A stretch of 64,000 nt of DNA from Strobilurus pachycystidiatus (GCA_019915135.1 JAHLMK010000001.1:4154001-4218000), one strand, 5' to 3'; shown: positions 31,186-43,500, counted from the stretch's first letter. Notes: generated by a model not told the origin, from the sequence alone. Numbers and translations: made by a program.

Positions 31186-32967
31186 ATGGCTCTTCCTCTC
31201 CGCCCTCTGGTGGCAATCATTGGCACGACCGGTACTGGCAAGTCAAAGCTCGCTGTGGACATTGCAAAGCATCTGGCGCGCTCGGGAAATGGCGCGGAAA
31301 TCATCAACGCGGATGCCATGCAGGTCTACGCCGGGATGGACATCATAACAAACAAAGTGTCGGCGGCGGAGATGCAGGGCGTCGAGCATCATCTAATGGC
31401 GTTCAGGCCACCTGGGCAGCAGTACACCGTCGGTGAGTGGGTCAACGACTCCGTCAAGCTCGTGAGTTCCTCGCGAAAAGAGTTTCCTATGCTAAATACG
31501 AAGCGCAGATTTCCGATATGCATAGCCAGAACAAGGTGCCCATCGTTGTGGGCGGAACCTCTTACTGGATACAGCATCTCTTATTTCCGGGGAGCGTCAA
31601 CTACGATGACTCGAACCCAGAGAGCCCCAACACCCTCTCTTCAGAGCTCAGCAAGTCATTAGCCCAACTGCCACCGGAATTGCTGGACTTGTACAATACC
31701 CTGCCGGAGGTTCCTCCCTCTGCATCTACCCACCCAGACGAGGCGCTTCTTATGTATAAACTGCTGAATACGCTCGATCCGCGTATGGGTGCTCGATGGC
31801 ATTGGCGAGACACTCGGAAAGTACACCGGAGTCTATGTATAATACAGACTTCCGGACGACTAGCCACTGAGAGAGTTCTCAGTCAGACGAACAGACCTCG
31901 GTACGTGCGCATCTATATTTCATCTCTTCTCTACGCCGTCTTCAACAACGACATCTAGGCCTAGATATCGCACTCTGTTTTTCTGGCTCTATGCTGGGAA
32001 TACAACACTGCATCCTCGGCTGGATGCGCGTGTTGACGAGATGCTACTGGTGCGCCCCGTCGCGGTCTACTCGCTCAGACCCTGAATGTTATGCAGCGCG
32101 GTCTCACAGAAGAAGTCCAAGCTCTCTTAGACCTGAAGGCCTCTCCAGATTCTAAGAATATCGATTTCACCACTGGAATATATCAATCCATAGGTGGGAC
32201 AGCTTACTCTCCCTCTCGACTTGGAACACACTCAATCATTTTGAAGGTTATCGAGAGTTCCATAAGTATCTCAACCTTCCTGAAGCAGAACGCGACAGTG
32301 CCGCTTTGGCTACCGCAATGGATGCGATGAAGACGTCGACGCGCCAGTATGCCAAGCGCCAGGTATCTTGGATAAGAAATAAACTGTTACCCGAGGTTCA
32401 AGCCGCCAATGTGGTCGAGCCTGGCGTCGTATCGACATACCTATTGGAGGCTTCCGGTTCGTATGCTAAACAAATTGAAGATATGGCGTTTAGCAATGTA
32501 CACAGAGATTGACAAATGGGAACCAAACGTTCACGATGCGGCAATGCGAATAACAGACGGTACGTTCTCTGTTCTGGCGACATTCTCGGGGTTAATTTGA
32601 GAGCAGACTTTCTTAGCGGAGTGCTAGACCTCGACCCCATGAGTCTCTCTGACGAAGCCAAGCCTATGTTGACGCCTCCAGAACGCGAGACAGAGTATGT
32701 TATTACGACCTGCTGTTATATTCCAAATTCATAATTGAATATTATAGCCCTGCTATGCGCCTCGACGCGCGGAAGAAGACTATTTGCGCGATATGCACGA
32801 CAGACGAGCAACGACCAGTGCTCATCGACGAACAGGAGTGGAGAAAACATACTAATACGCGCACGCATAAGCACAGGATCCAAAAGGCGGAAAGGCGGGA
32901 GAAGTGGCAGCAGTATCTACGTGACAAGGAGAGCATGTCTGAATCAGAGGGCGAGCCCGTATTATGA
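31186..32967 (+). CDS. MOD5: tRNA dimethylallyltransferase (i6A37 synthase)
   Basis: This enzyme adds a dimethylallyl group to A37 of certain tRNAs in cytosol and mitochondria. Eight phase-checked exons give 475 aa: 31186-31461, 31509-31900, 31959-32049, 32097-32193, 32247-32456, 32506-32559, 32607-32694 and 32748-32967. The P-loop is [12 protein letters not shown] near residue 10, followed by [16 protein letters not shown] and VEHHLM. The substrate region has [10 protein letters not shown]. The C-terminus has a C2H2 zinc finger (CAICTTD, then HTNTRTHKH) followed by a charged tail, as in eukaryotic MOD5/TRIT1. All hallmark residues are present, so it should be active. It is head to head with uL15m. 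Confidence 0.93.
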
Positions 32968-33133
32968 CGAAACAGGTAAGTAGTGGTAGGAGCATTGTCA
33001 CGGCGGCGGGAGTGGGAATAGCTGCTAGTCATCTGGTACGTAGCTGCTTGCGACGGTCTCGTTACCAGTCAGTAAGACTATGCATCTGACAATCAACAGG
33101 TTTGTAGTCCACTGAGAGAGTAACAGTGAAGAA

Positions 33134-36082
33134 TCAGGGTGCGCTAAACACGCTGCGACCCTCGTCTTCGGGAGCGTAACACACATGCCTGCTAAGATCG
33201 AGGACACGTCTAAACGGCTTCTCTCCCGATCCCATCTGCAATGTCTGCTTGCTCCCTGGTTTATGCCCACCTCCGAAGGTCAAAATGGCTTTTCCCCAGA
33301 ACTTTATCCAGATATCCTCAAGCACGACTGAGGCATTACCTAACGTGACTTCAAGCACATATTCAGAGTCGAGGCCATGCCGTCCGGCCTTTCCGTCGTC
33401 CTCCTCAAATGTCCAGGTAGCAGTGTCGCTGTACTGACCACTACCTCTCACCCGAGGAGACGTGACGCGGGAGAAGTGGGTGTCTCTCGACCGATTTCCT
33501 TCCGTGCTAAGTGACGCCACAGAGTTGGCACCGAAATTTAGCGACATCCCGCCACTCAGGGAATCATCTGTGTGGACGACAGTCGAATCGCCTTTGTAAT
33601 CTTTAGGAGAGATGTCCTTGATTTTGTGACTGTGCTCCCGCTGGTTGGCATCTCTGTAGCCAAACGTGAAGCAGAGATAAGCAGAGACGAAGCGCGCTTT
33701 CTCTGTACGATCCGGGCCAAACTGCACCGAGAATGATATCTTGAGGTTGGTATCAGATGAGTGAGGGCGTAGGGTGATGCCAAAATACGACCCTCCTTCG
33801 TTTGCACGGCCCAACTGGATACCCTCACGGGCAGCCTCGGCGGGGACCACACAGTCATATTCTGGATCCTGAAACAAGTCGGCCGACCGTAACATGCGCT
33901 GGAAGAGACCCCGCTCTTCTCTGGGTTGATAGTTTCCGCGACATTGGTTTCGTAACGACGACGTGGATCTGGATCTTTGAAGTTTTGGGGCGCTAAACTG
34001 TGATCCGTGAGAACGAGAGCTTGAAACCGATGTAGGTCGCGAGGACGGTCGATAGGCGACAGAAAGCAGGCTATCGTCCCTAGTGTTGTGATGCTGTCAG
34101 TATATATCATGAGGATCGGAGGAGAGTTCTCACTGTGTCACAGAGGCATGCGGTAGTTGAGGCGACGGGGATTTGTTGAGAGTTTGTAGAAGGAAATCCT
34201 AGCCAAAATAAGACACCAGAGAGACGATAACTATGTTCATGAGCCATACCTTCAGATCACCGTAAGACATTAGGGACCGTTTCTGTGCCACCACAGCGCT
34301 TCGCCGATATACGGCAACAACTAAACCCTGTGAAACATCAACTGAGAGGCTTGACTGCGGCTGAGTATACCAACCTGGTGAAGATCAAGTCGATTCTCGG
34401 CGTCCTATCAATGCGGGGTCAGTACACCTATTACCACTGTCTCTTGGAAACTCGCCTCTGTTTCTGTGTAACGTAGGGCGAAGAAGGAGAATGATTTCAA
34501 TTCGGATTCAGCCGAGGCTGCCCAGAAAAGCCAATGCATGGCGTTTGAAGCCGCGCTGTCGTCATATAATAATACAACCACTGGTTTGAAGAGCGCTGCG
34601 GTCTACCGTTGTGAGTTCGGACGGCCAGCGTTCGTCGCGAGGCGTTTTGACGTACCTGTTTGCGAAATTCCTTCATGTCAGAGATATAAGATAGGGTTGG
34701 TTCCTGGACCTCAGCCTGCACCGTATCGATGAATCTGAGAATACAGAGTTTAGCTTCACGAAACGATGTAGTAGAATGACCTGGCAGACCTATTAGCCTC
34801 TAGGCTTGTCCTGAGCCATTCTTCAAATTCCATGCCATCATTCAGACCGAATGAGTATTCGGAAAGTAGAAACGTGCTTCGAAATATCTTCGCGTAGGGT
34901 TTCTGAGATACACAAATCAGTGTACTGATGACTATCTGACATTTACCGAAGATACGCACATATTTCAGCAACTTGCGCTGGAAGAGGTACCCTGCCTGCG
35001 CAGACCACAACGTTAGAGAGCACAATCATCAAAATAGAGACACTGTACCTCGTCAGTGAAGGGCCCAACAACCTTGATGATGTGAATCGTCGCGTTGTGT
35101 TTGGAAAGTACGGCGGAATGGCGGGAGAGATAATCGGGAAGATGCGCCACATAGGGAGCATCGGAGCTGCAGAAGACAAGAATAGTGTCAGTGTTTCCGA
35201 GGAGCTAACGGTGCAGCTGTAAGTCTCTTGCAAATGTGGGGCGGTGATTAGCCACACCTGGTTTACGGCGTCTGGGTTTTTCCACCCGTCGTGGAGCTGG
35301 ATAACAGGAGACTCTTTCTTCTTCTGCCCATAAGTGAGTCAAAAGTTGATCTCATCTGCAAGCTGAAGTAACATGCCGAATTGTCGCCTGGGTCGGGCTC
35401 GGGATCACCGGGAGGTTCAGATAGCATGAACTGCTGATTAAATCTGGCATTCGAGAGAATTGAGTGGACTTGTGAGATGGTGATGAGGGATGGACATACG
35501 CTCCGGCGTTGAAATTTAGAGAAAACAAGAGAATTTCCTGTCGAAAAGATCTTAGTTCTTGGGTCAAGAGGGAAGCAAAGGACGCAGACTTCGAGCGGTT
35601 TTGACTGCAGGTAGCCAGATATATCACTGAAAAGCTTGGTTTCTCGAAACAAGAGAAGATGAGGAAACTGGAAGGACGTGTTGAAGTGAGTATGACTGTA
35701 AATGGGAAATATTGATTAGAATTTACGAACACCATCGATGTTATACTTTTCAAGTAACAGCTGTGAGCAAGAGAATTTCGAGTCAGCTCGCCGCGAAAGG
35801 TTTCTCTGATACCAATGACTTACATTACATTCCGCCGAACCACTAGTGGCGTCCACGGTGCCAAACGATACTCCTCCAAATCTCTGCTTATCGGCAACGA
35901 TGCGTTCGAAGATTGGGTGCATGAGCGTACAGAAATAGCATCCCTTGCGATTCACGGATACGACGACGAAGTCATTCCGGGCGACCTAGTCATTGCTGAG
36001 TGTCTGCAATGAGTGCAAAAGGCGTGTTCTTTCTTACCAGATCATCGAGCTCATCAAGGCTGGCGACTGGAGCGACGGCCAT
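33134..36082 (-). CDS. Multi-exon thioredoxin-like protein fused to a conserved C-terminal domain (paralogue 1)
   Basis: The N-terminus starts at 36082; exons 36082-36038 and 35985-35824 are clear. They hold a thioredoxin-like site GCYFC (Cys31, Cys34), then NIDGFPHLLLF as the cis-Pro strand. Further in-phase segments look like additional thioredoxin-type folds without CxxC (TILVFCSSDAPYVAHLP near 35150, and FKPVVVLLYDDSAASNAMHW near 34570). A Ser/Arg-rich linker leads to a C-terminal beta-rich domain of about 210 residues in one exon ending at 33134. That domain is shared with the divergent gene at 36323 (RANEG, RDANQ, TATW, IWIKFWGKA, RVLDL). I do not recognise the domain. A frame break near 35580 and the joint near 34440 are unresolved, so the gene could be damaged or be two genes (second start at 34270). 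Confidence 0.55.
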
Positions 36083-36322
36083 TGTTGTGGGAAGTGACTA
36101 TGCTGTGAGGTCTCCGTCCCAGGGTATTGTGTTCTATAACAATCGAGGTCGCAAGATGCCTGTCAAACTTACCTATTTCTGGGGGTTTCTCGCGCAGTCC
36201 TCGGGCAATGACATAGAATGTTAAGCGCCGTCTGTCATGAGAACAGATCTTTATCCAGTCCCGAAGCCCTGAGGTAGGGAATTCCCGAGTGGCTTGCTTT
36301 CGTACCCTCACCTAGCACAAAG
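36083..36322. promoter_or_regulatory. Shared upstream region of the head-to-head thioredoxin-fusion pair
   Basis: These 240 bp lie between the start codons of two divergent paralogues and probably drive both. No further motif can be named. Confidence 0.55.
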
Positions 36323-37766
36323 ATGGCCGCGCACTTGTATACCCAGCCGGCTTCCTCGAGTGCCAGAGATTCGATGGAGATCATTAGTCTCCCCGCCTTC
36401 CAAGAGCTGGTAAGATACGGTCCAGCTGCGCCTCTCCTGCCTTGCCTCATTTGGATGCTTTTAGCTTGAGCGAAACGAAGATGTGGTGATGTTCTGCCAT
36501 AAGAAGTATTGCGCGTCCTGCGCGTTCATGGACCCGGTCTTCGAGGATACTTCCCGGGCACAGTCGTTGAAGGATGTCCTGTTTACTAGGGCTGATATGG
36601 AGGAGCAAGAGGTACGCAGCATGCTAGAATCGTGTTCGAGGAATCAATGGGGTCTAGGAGATAGGCATCAACTATCAAGTCGACAAGGTAAGCCTGTGAC
36701 CCTACGATGAGGTGCTTTCGACTCACGAACATCGAGTATCCAACGTTTGTCTACTTCCATCGAACGAAAGAGATCGTTCGGTTCTACGGCAACCAAGGGC
36801 AAGAGGAGTTTGAGGTATGCGTTCGAGTTTTCTTCGTCATGATTGCATCGATGACATGCTCAACAGGCTATCCTGCGAGATGCAATCGATTCATCGCGGT
36901 GTGTTATTTCCGGGAACGATATATGAAATCTACTCACTCGGCGTTCACAGAGCAAACGGAAGGAGCACCGACCCACCGCCGTAGGTGGATAGCAATTTTT
37001 TTGACAGCATGCTAATCATCCTACGGGCAGTGATGGCCAGTATTGCCAAGGCATGTACGAAGACAGAACCTCGAAACTGGCAATCTTCAGCAATCGGAAA
37101 GCGCCATTCAAGGACCTAGAGCCAAGATGCATCATCAGACCTCATGCAGCAGACCGTGAAACGCAGACCCAGATTGCCCGAGCGAACGAAGGGAAAGCGC
37201 ATTTCGCCGTTTATCTATGGAATAAGCCCATGGAGGCACCCGGAAAGGTCTTCTTTCGTTTGGATTTCATGAACGATGGGCCAGAGGAAGATCGTTTTGA
37301 ATCTGCCATGTTCCAAGTCTCCTTCGCTCACGACGATGCGAACCAGACCCAACTTCCGATAAAAATCGCGGATATTTTTCCAACGAGTGCTGAGCAGCTG
37401 GTGTCGCACACGGTCTTTGATGCTGATTTGGGGATCGACGTTGAAAGTTCTGACGCCAGCACGAGTACGGAGGAGGATAGGTTCAACGGAGCTGAAGGGA
37501 AGGGAGGGGCATTCGTCAGTGGCCAAGGCCAACACAGTCCAACGGCAACGTGGAATTTCGTCGAAGCAGACGGTCAAGGCCTCAGCCGGCACTATGCACT
37601 GTCGGTAACCTTGCCCGTTACAAGCAAGATATGGCTGAAATTTTACGGGAAAGCGGTTCACATTCGAGGACGCGGGTTGACACTAGGAAGGAAACGAGTA
37701 ATTCTTCAAGTTGGGTCCTTAGAGAAGCCATACGAGAGGGTTTTAGACCTCACCGAAGTAATTTGA
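36323..37766 (+). CDS. Thioredoxin-like protein fused to a conserved C-terminal domain (paralogue 2)
   Basis: Seven exons are phase-checked to 386 aa: 36323-36409, 36465-36611, 36658-36687, 36737-36814, 36867-36898, 36953-36980 and 37008-37766. Residues about 30-110 form a thioredoxin-like domain with the site YCASC (Cys45, Cys48) followed by AFMDPVF, as in classical thioredoxins, and a cis-Pro strand KYPTFVYF. After a short Lys/Arg linker comes a domain of about 220 residues, mostly beta-strand in character. It shares with paralogue 1 the words RANEG, DDANQ, SPTATWNF, IWLKFYGKA and EKPYERVLDL. No signal peptide is seen. A redox or protein-interaction role is possible, but the C-terminal domain is unknown to me. 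Confidence 0.7.
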
Positions 37767-38118
37767 GCAAAAAGTAACACTACAATCTGACTTGCGGGGG
37801 AATGAGGAAACAAACATAAGTAACGACTCCGAGCGGACGGGAAGAAGGCACGCTGCACAGCCACCAATCGACCTGTGATGACGAAGAGAACAGTTCAGAA
37901 GGATCGTGGTCGATTCGTTCCTGATTGTCGCCGGGCGTAGTGCCCGTGGCTTTCTTACAATGTTACATACCACTGCATGATTTGTATTCCAGATACCAGC
38001 TAGTTACACTCTATGTACATACGACGTGCGTCAACAGGCTGTATCAACTCGCCAATTCATACCTTGAATCCCATCACGACTCATACAACTGCTGATAAAT
38101 AGCTTTCATTTCCCAGTT
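37767..38118. other. Convergent 3' intergenic region
   Basis: This is the gap between the ends of the thioredoxin-fusion gene and the glutamine amidotransferase gene. No gene is seen. Confidence 0.6.
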
Positions 38119-38892
38119 CTATATTTCCCCCGTGACCACCCTCCAAATAGCATCTGCCACCCTCGCACCCTCTGCCTTCTCACCCCAGCCCTCTTCCTTT
38201 CTCTGCTTCACACCTTCAACGATTACCGGTGAGAGAATCCCCGCTTCACCGCGCACCTTCACGAGGCGGTCGACGATGAGTTGCGTGAACTCGGGGTGGC
38301 CTTGGACGGCCAATACCTGGATCTTCCCATCGGAGGGGGAAGTAGCAAGGAATCCATGCACGGCGCAAATCTCGGTCGACGCCAACAGCTCATAGCCTGA
38401 TGGGACGGACACGACATGGTCACGGTGCATCTGTTGTAAGATCATTTGGCTTTCCCCTGTGCCGAAGACTTGTCGCCCAACATCGGACAGCGTTATCTTG
38501 GTCGGCCCGACCTCCCACCCCTTCTCGTTCACCTCCACTGTGACGCCAAGGGCGCGCGCAATAATCTGTTGGCCAAAGCAAATGCCAACGACTTTGCACT
38601 TCGGTGCGGGGACTAGGATGGACCGGATGTATGCAACAAGCTGCACAATCCAGGGCGTGTCAAGGTATGCAGAGGCAGCGGAGCCTGTGAGGAGTATGGC
38701 GTCAAATTCCTGCGGATCAGGGTATGAGCCTGGGGAGGACACGACATCGAAGGGTGTGAGGGCAAAACCTGAGGGCGCAAGGTTCGAAGCAGCGAGAAGG
38801 CGCGTAAATATGTCTGTGTATGTGCCCTCTGTAGATTGCACTGTTGGGTGTGGCGAATCACAGAGAAGAATTGCTATGCGTGGCGCGGCCAT
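38119..38892 (-). CDS. Class I glutamine amidotransferase-like protein
   Basis: This intronless 257-aa gene encodes a stand-alone class I glutamine amidotransferase. The nucleophile elbow VVGICFGQQ carries the catalytic Cys. The His and Glu of the triad are in VQGHPEFT near residue 195, and the oxyanion strand is AILLTGSAASAY. The fold matches the GMP-synthase-like amidotransferases and yeast proteins of unknown substrate. No synthetase domain is attached, so the ammonia acceptor is not known. The start at 38892 (MAAPRIAILLCDSPH) gives the usual first beta-strand directly. It is likely cytosolic and active. Confidence 0.9.
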   Translation of the reverse strand: MAAPRIAILLCDSPHPTVQSTEGTYTDIFTRLLAASNLAPSGFALTPFDVVSSPGSYPDPQEFDAILLTGSAASAYLDTPWIVQLVAYIRSILVPAPKCKVVGICFGQQIIARALGVTVEVNEKGWEVGPTKITLSDVGRQVFGTGESQMILQQMHRDHVVSVPSGYELLASTEICAVHGFLATSPSDGKIQVLAVQGHPEFTQLIVDRLVKVRGEAGILSPVIVEGVKQRKEEGWGEKAEGARVADAIWRVVTGEI

Positions 38893-40333
38893 GTTCTGCT
38901 TTTCTATCTACGACCCGACAAGACGGGAACGGCGATCTTGCAACGTGCTTTGTCGACAGCGGTGTTGGTGGTTCTGAGCAGAGTTGCGGACAAGTTGCCG
39001 AACATCGCATAGTGCAGTGCCGCCGGCAAAAGTAATTGAAATGAAAAGCAAGAGGCAGCCCAATGCTGCCCAATGGCCACTGGCCAACTCCTGCAATGGG
39101 TATCTACTTATCGCCTGAGGCTGCTCAGGCTTAGGACTCAAGCATTGCGTTGACCTTCATGAGAAGTTCAGATTCTGGCTGTAGTGAATAGCACGTACTG
39201 CACATCTGTCTTTTTGTGCGGTGAAGACGAACGAAGAAAGCTCAATTGAGAACAGATACGTAAGAGTATCAAGTATGTATCCAAAGTATCTCCCCGCCCC
39301 CACAACCCGACTCATCGACGTATCAAATCATCAGGTCCAAGGAGGCGCGGAAACAAGCAAAGGGCGTCGAAACTTCGCTCTCGCTCCCATAAAATGAGAA
39401 CGCTCGTGTGGGTTATGTAGCACGGCGTCCAGAGTGTCGAGGAGCAGTACGGTACAGTAATGAAAGAAGGAATGAACTATACCGGTGGCTTGATGGAAAA
39501 GGAAAAAAAACCAAACAGAGACTCTCAATCAAGGCCGAAGGGAAAAAAAAATTATCTAGGGAAACTGAGCACCAGCCCAGACAGAAGCTGACCGACGCAC
39601 CATTGAGAGTACCTACTCCGAGCCTACAGGCTGATTGACATACGTATAAAAGACTGATGACGAGGATGTCCTGCCCCAGTGCCTCTGGACGTGAACGGCA
39701 AAGAGCCCTAAAGCTCAAGTATGCATTCACAGATGACACCAAAGTAGTGTCAATCTTGCTCCGAAGAATGGACGTCCCGCCGTGGGGTCTGGGCGGGAGG
39801 CCAAAGTGAGAGGAGCGAGGGAGGGCTGGGTGGAAGGGCAGGAGGTGGGAGAGAAAAGGAAAAAGTAATGAAAAAAAGAAGAGTCGAAGTCTGGCTGAAG
39901 GACATAAGAAAGAGGAGAGGCTGTACGTCTAGAAAATCAGAAATGAGATGGCTGGACCAATGAGATACGGCACGGCTACGCACCACACGGGAGGACAGTC
40001 GCTCGAGAAGGAAAATTTTGCTGTGAGCGCGTCTTATGTTAGGATACCACCTTGACGAAGAAAATTTCATTGGCTGGCATGGTTGAGAGGAAGTGGCAGA
40101 AGACAAAAAGCGATCGAGGCAAATTTATACTCCTGATGGCCGGCGTCGGCATCACTGTCTGCCGTGTCTCTTGCCGCGTCGATTCAAAAGCATCAGGACT
40201 CAGAGCGCTATTCGTTGGAAGCTGTACATAAAACACGGTACGATAGTAATACATGACTAGATAACTTCTGCTTCGCGCCAATTTCTCATAAGATGTACAC
40301 AGAAATTTCGGCCTACGACGACGACTGCAACAT
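38893..40333. other. Intergenic stretch of 1.4 kb
   Basis: No gene is supported. The stretch has two A-runs at about 39505-39551, a purine-rich block at 39780-39900 (AG-rich on plus), and short open frames of low-complexity Ser/Phe on minus. These look like promoter and untranslated sequence of the flanking genes, or an unannotated non-coding transcript. Confidence 0.5.
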
Positions 40334-43300
40334 TCAGCGCCCTTGGTGGGTGGCACGCTGGCCAGTCGGGACAGGCGCATGAGGCACAGGTGCATGTGGC
40401 GTCTTGAGTTTGATACCTGTATAGCCGTCAATATCCAGCAAGTTGGCCGTCTCTTGCGAAACTCACCCAGGTCTTCAGCAAGGATGTCCGCGCCTTTCTC
40501 ACCGACGAGCCTGTTTTCTCGTCAGTCACTTCCCCACAATCAAGATGTAAAGACGCACAGGGCAGATGAATATGTGTTCGTGCCCAGGTTATCCGGACAG
40601 ATACTCAAATCCACGACCTTCAAGTTTTGGGTGCCAAAGACGTTCAAGCGCGGATCGACGACACCGCCCTCTTCGCGCGGCTTCATGGCGCACGTCCCCA
40701 AGCTGTGCCAGGTCGTCTCGACGTGGTCCGCGACCCAGTCGTCGATGGCACGATCGTCATCCTCGGTGTACTTGATGTCCTCGTGCACTTTCGAAGCGTC
40801 GTAGGTCTCTCCAGGCCTACCAGGTACTCAGGTTAGACATCTGAGGACGGACAAGTGAAGAAAGACGCACTTATGCCATGTTCCCATATGAATGCCAACA
40901 GTGAAACTGTTAGGAAGGAGCTCCTTGGCGGTCCTGATGTCAATGTCCTTCGCCACAGCAGGAGAGGCGGGATGGAATCGAGGGTGGTGCGACGTCAGTT
41001 CACCTCGGAAGGCTGCCAGAGATATAAGTATGCGTTGAAGAAATAACTAGTTTAATGTTCAGACACGCACCATCCATTCGCCTAGCGATCTCCCTAGTCT
41101 TCTTGTAGCTCCATCGAATAGGTGCAAAGTCCGCCTTGTCATTCATGAAGCCACTGTCAAAGAAGGGCTCGACGTAAGGGCTCTGCGACTGAATGTGGAT
41201 CTTGCCGCGAGATGCAGGATATTCCAAATATTGGAACATCGTGATATACTTGCCAGGCGGGAGGAGGGAGTGGTCGGCGTACGCTACAGGGAATAAAATT
41301 TAGGGGGTAAGCCATTTTCATGAAATCATCGCACCTCCAGAGACGATGGATCCGAACCTATTCAATATTCAGGATGATGCGTTCAAGATTTCGGGTCGTC
41401 TTACATGACAGGTTTGTCAGGCTTGTCCTTGAAATAACGGTCCCAGAGCTCGTTGAACTCAGGACCCATTTCCTTGAGCTCTTCCTCAGTGGGACGGATC
41501 TAAGTTAGAGGTCGATTCCCGTTCTATGTAGGATGACCTTGCAGAATGCGCACCTTGAAGCCAGCATCAATGGCGTTCGATGACAACCTCGCCTTCTCTG
41601 GCCTGGTCTCCCATTCTTCGAAGAGCTGTGTTGTTCGAATTCAGTCCAACTCTCCAAGAACAAGCATGACGCTGACTGTACCTCTTTCTGAGCATCTTTA
41701 TCTCCACGAAGGAAATCGTCCAACGTGAAGCTCTCGTTAGAAACACGATACACTGCGATACTTAGTAACCGCGCATACAGCGAAAAAAACAAGGACACTC
41801 ACGCGTCAAAGTCGTATAATGATCCTGATATTGCTCTCTACAAACCATACGTCAGTCAGCCTTCCCGTCAGCCTTCCCGAAAACGTACCCAACCCCAGGC
41901 AAATCGCTGACAACCTTCAAGTCCAGCTTCTTCATCAGCTTCGCATCACCCACGCCGGAGCGCTCCAAGATCTGCGGCGTGCCCAACGTGCCACCACTCA
42001 GCACGACGTACTTCCTAGCCTTCACGATCGTTTCGCGCAGCTTCCCGCCATCAGCGCGGTTCCTTGCGGGGACGTATGCCACGCCGACGGCCTTGTTGCC
42101 TTCGAAAATGACGCGCGAGACACGCGCGTTGGTGCGGAGATATAGGTTGGACTGGACGTCCATGACGCTGTGGACGTAGGCCGTTGCAGCGTCACTGCGA
42201 CGTCCGGTCTGCCGATTGATGTACTTGGCCCAGATTTCGGAGGCGTGCGAGGTGTCCAGGTCTCGAGGAAAAGTCAATACACGCGAAGCGCAACTGCTGA
42301 GATCCCTTTACCTTGAATGTCATCTGGAATCCAAGTATTAGTCGGTTGTACGAGCACAGCTCCGCAGAAAGCTTACCGCTGAAGGGAATGCCTACGGCAT
42401 CAGAAGCTCTCAAGAAATCGTGAGCGAGAGCGCTAATAGACCCGCCATTGCTAATGGCGATGGGGCCGTCGTATCCGTGAGTGTCATTGTTGGTTGGCTT
42501 CTGGTAGTTCTCAAGCTATGCGGAGTGTCAAACGACAGACGAAGAGGTCGATCCTACGTAGTCCTTACGCGTTTCATAAGTGGCAGAAGATCTGGAATAA
42601 TGAATCTCCAGCAGCCGGTTCACTTGCGTATGAGACATGCCCTACCTTGAGCTGTCCATCCCTCGGTCTTGAAGTCGTCTGCAAAGACATGAACTTGTGT
42701 TCGGAAACTCGTTGAAAAAACAGCTTGTACCCCAGTCAGAAGCCGAAGCCTGCGTCGACGTCAGTCAGAGATGTGCTTGAGTTGAAGGGTCTTACCCTTG
42801 TATACATCTGCACAGCGAGACATCATCGTCAGTGACAGCAAATCCAAAAATGATAAACCATACCTGGAAATTGATACTGTCGGTGACTCAGATCTTAGTG
42901 TTCGTCGTGATGGAGGTCGAAGGGCTTACCTGCTACCACCGCCCAAGATGTTGGCACATCTTGAACGAAGTCAGTCGGGATCAGGGAGATCTCAGTGAAC
43001 ACATACGGCACAATGCTTTGTCGTCCACGAAGATGCGATGACTGCATGGTGTCGGTGTAGAACGTGGCTTTGTCGTTACTGGGGCGAGGGCGAACGATGA
43101 GACACGAGTTCTGGCAGTGGACATTGGAAAAGACACTCACACTCCATCGTTCTGCATATTCTTGACATAGATACCGGGGCTTGTCACAATTTAGCCGGCA
43201 CGGACGGTAATTTGGCACGTTCAGGTATCGACTAACCGGTAAACCCAAGGATCGTCTCTGTTGTTAGCGCCGCCTGGATTGTGGGAGGAGAGTGAGACTC

Positions 43301-43500
43301 GGAGCGCAGCTCTATGAGGGGACATACCTTCGATGAGCATCACCTTCAGGCTAGGGTCTGCGTAGGCAAGACGTCCTGCAACCACACAGCCTGTTGCCAC
43401 GGATCTCGTCAGACTGTGCCGCGCGTCAATGCCGCAGAGGGCACGCACCAGCAGGACCACCGCCCGCGACGATGATGTCGACTTCTTCAGGATGACCCAT
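40334..43500 (-). CDS. Alcohol (methanol) oxidase, GMC family
   Basis: This FAD-dependent GMC alcohol oxidase turns short alcohols, chiefly methanol, into aldehydes plus hydrogen peroxide. In wood-rotting fungi it is thought to supply peroxide for lignin attack. The start at 43500 gives MGHPEEVDIIVAGGGPAG, the FAD-binding GxGxxG strand, then LIEG and NNRDDPWVYR. Middle exons give VVLSGGTLGTPQILERSGVG, the second GMC signature. Near the end are WHSLGTCAMKP (catalytic His) and SICPDNLGTNTYSSAL. It is split by roughly twenty short introns, and internal limits are approximate. The protein ends with a doubled PHAPVP motif and THQGR, not with a canonical SKL-type peroxisome signal. The DUF1348 gene lies upstream. 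Confidence 0.88.

Noticed and set aside
31437..31520. Alternative reading of MOD5 through the first intron
   Set aside because: Removing the GTGAGT..CAG intron at 31462-31508 keeps the whole enzyme in one phase to its zinc finger, so the read-through frame is not the gene.
34285..34732. A possible plus-strand gene (open frames with plausible splice sites)
   Set aside because: The minus strand of the same stretch gives a better thioredoxin-like reading (PVVVLLYDDSAASNAMHW) that continues the gene from 36082.
40343..40804. Plus-strand open frame of 153 codons
   Set aside because: It is antisense to the last exons of the alcohol oxidase, whose GMC motifs are unmistakable on minus.
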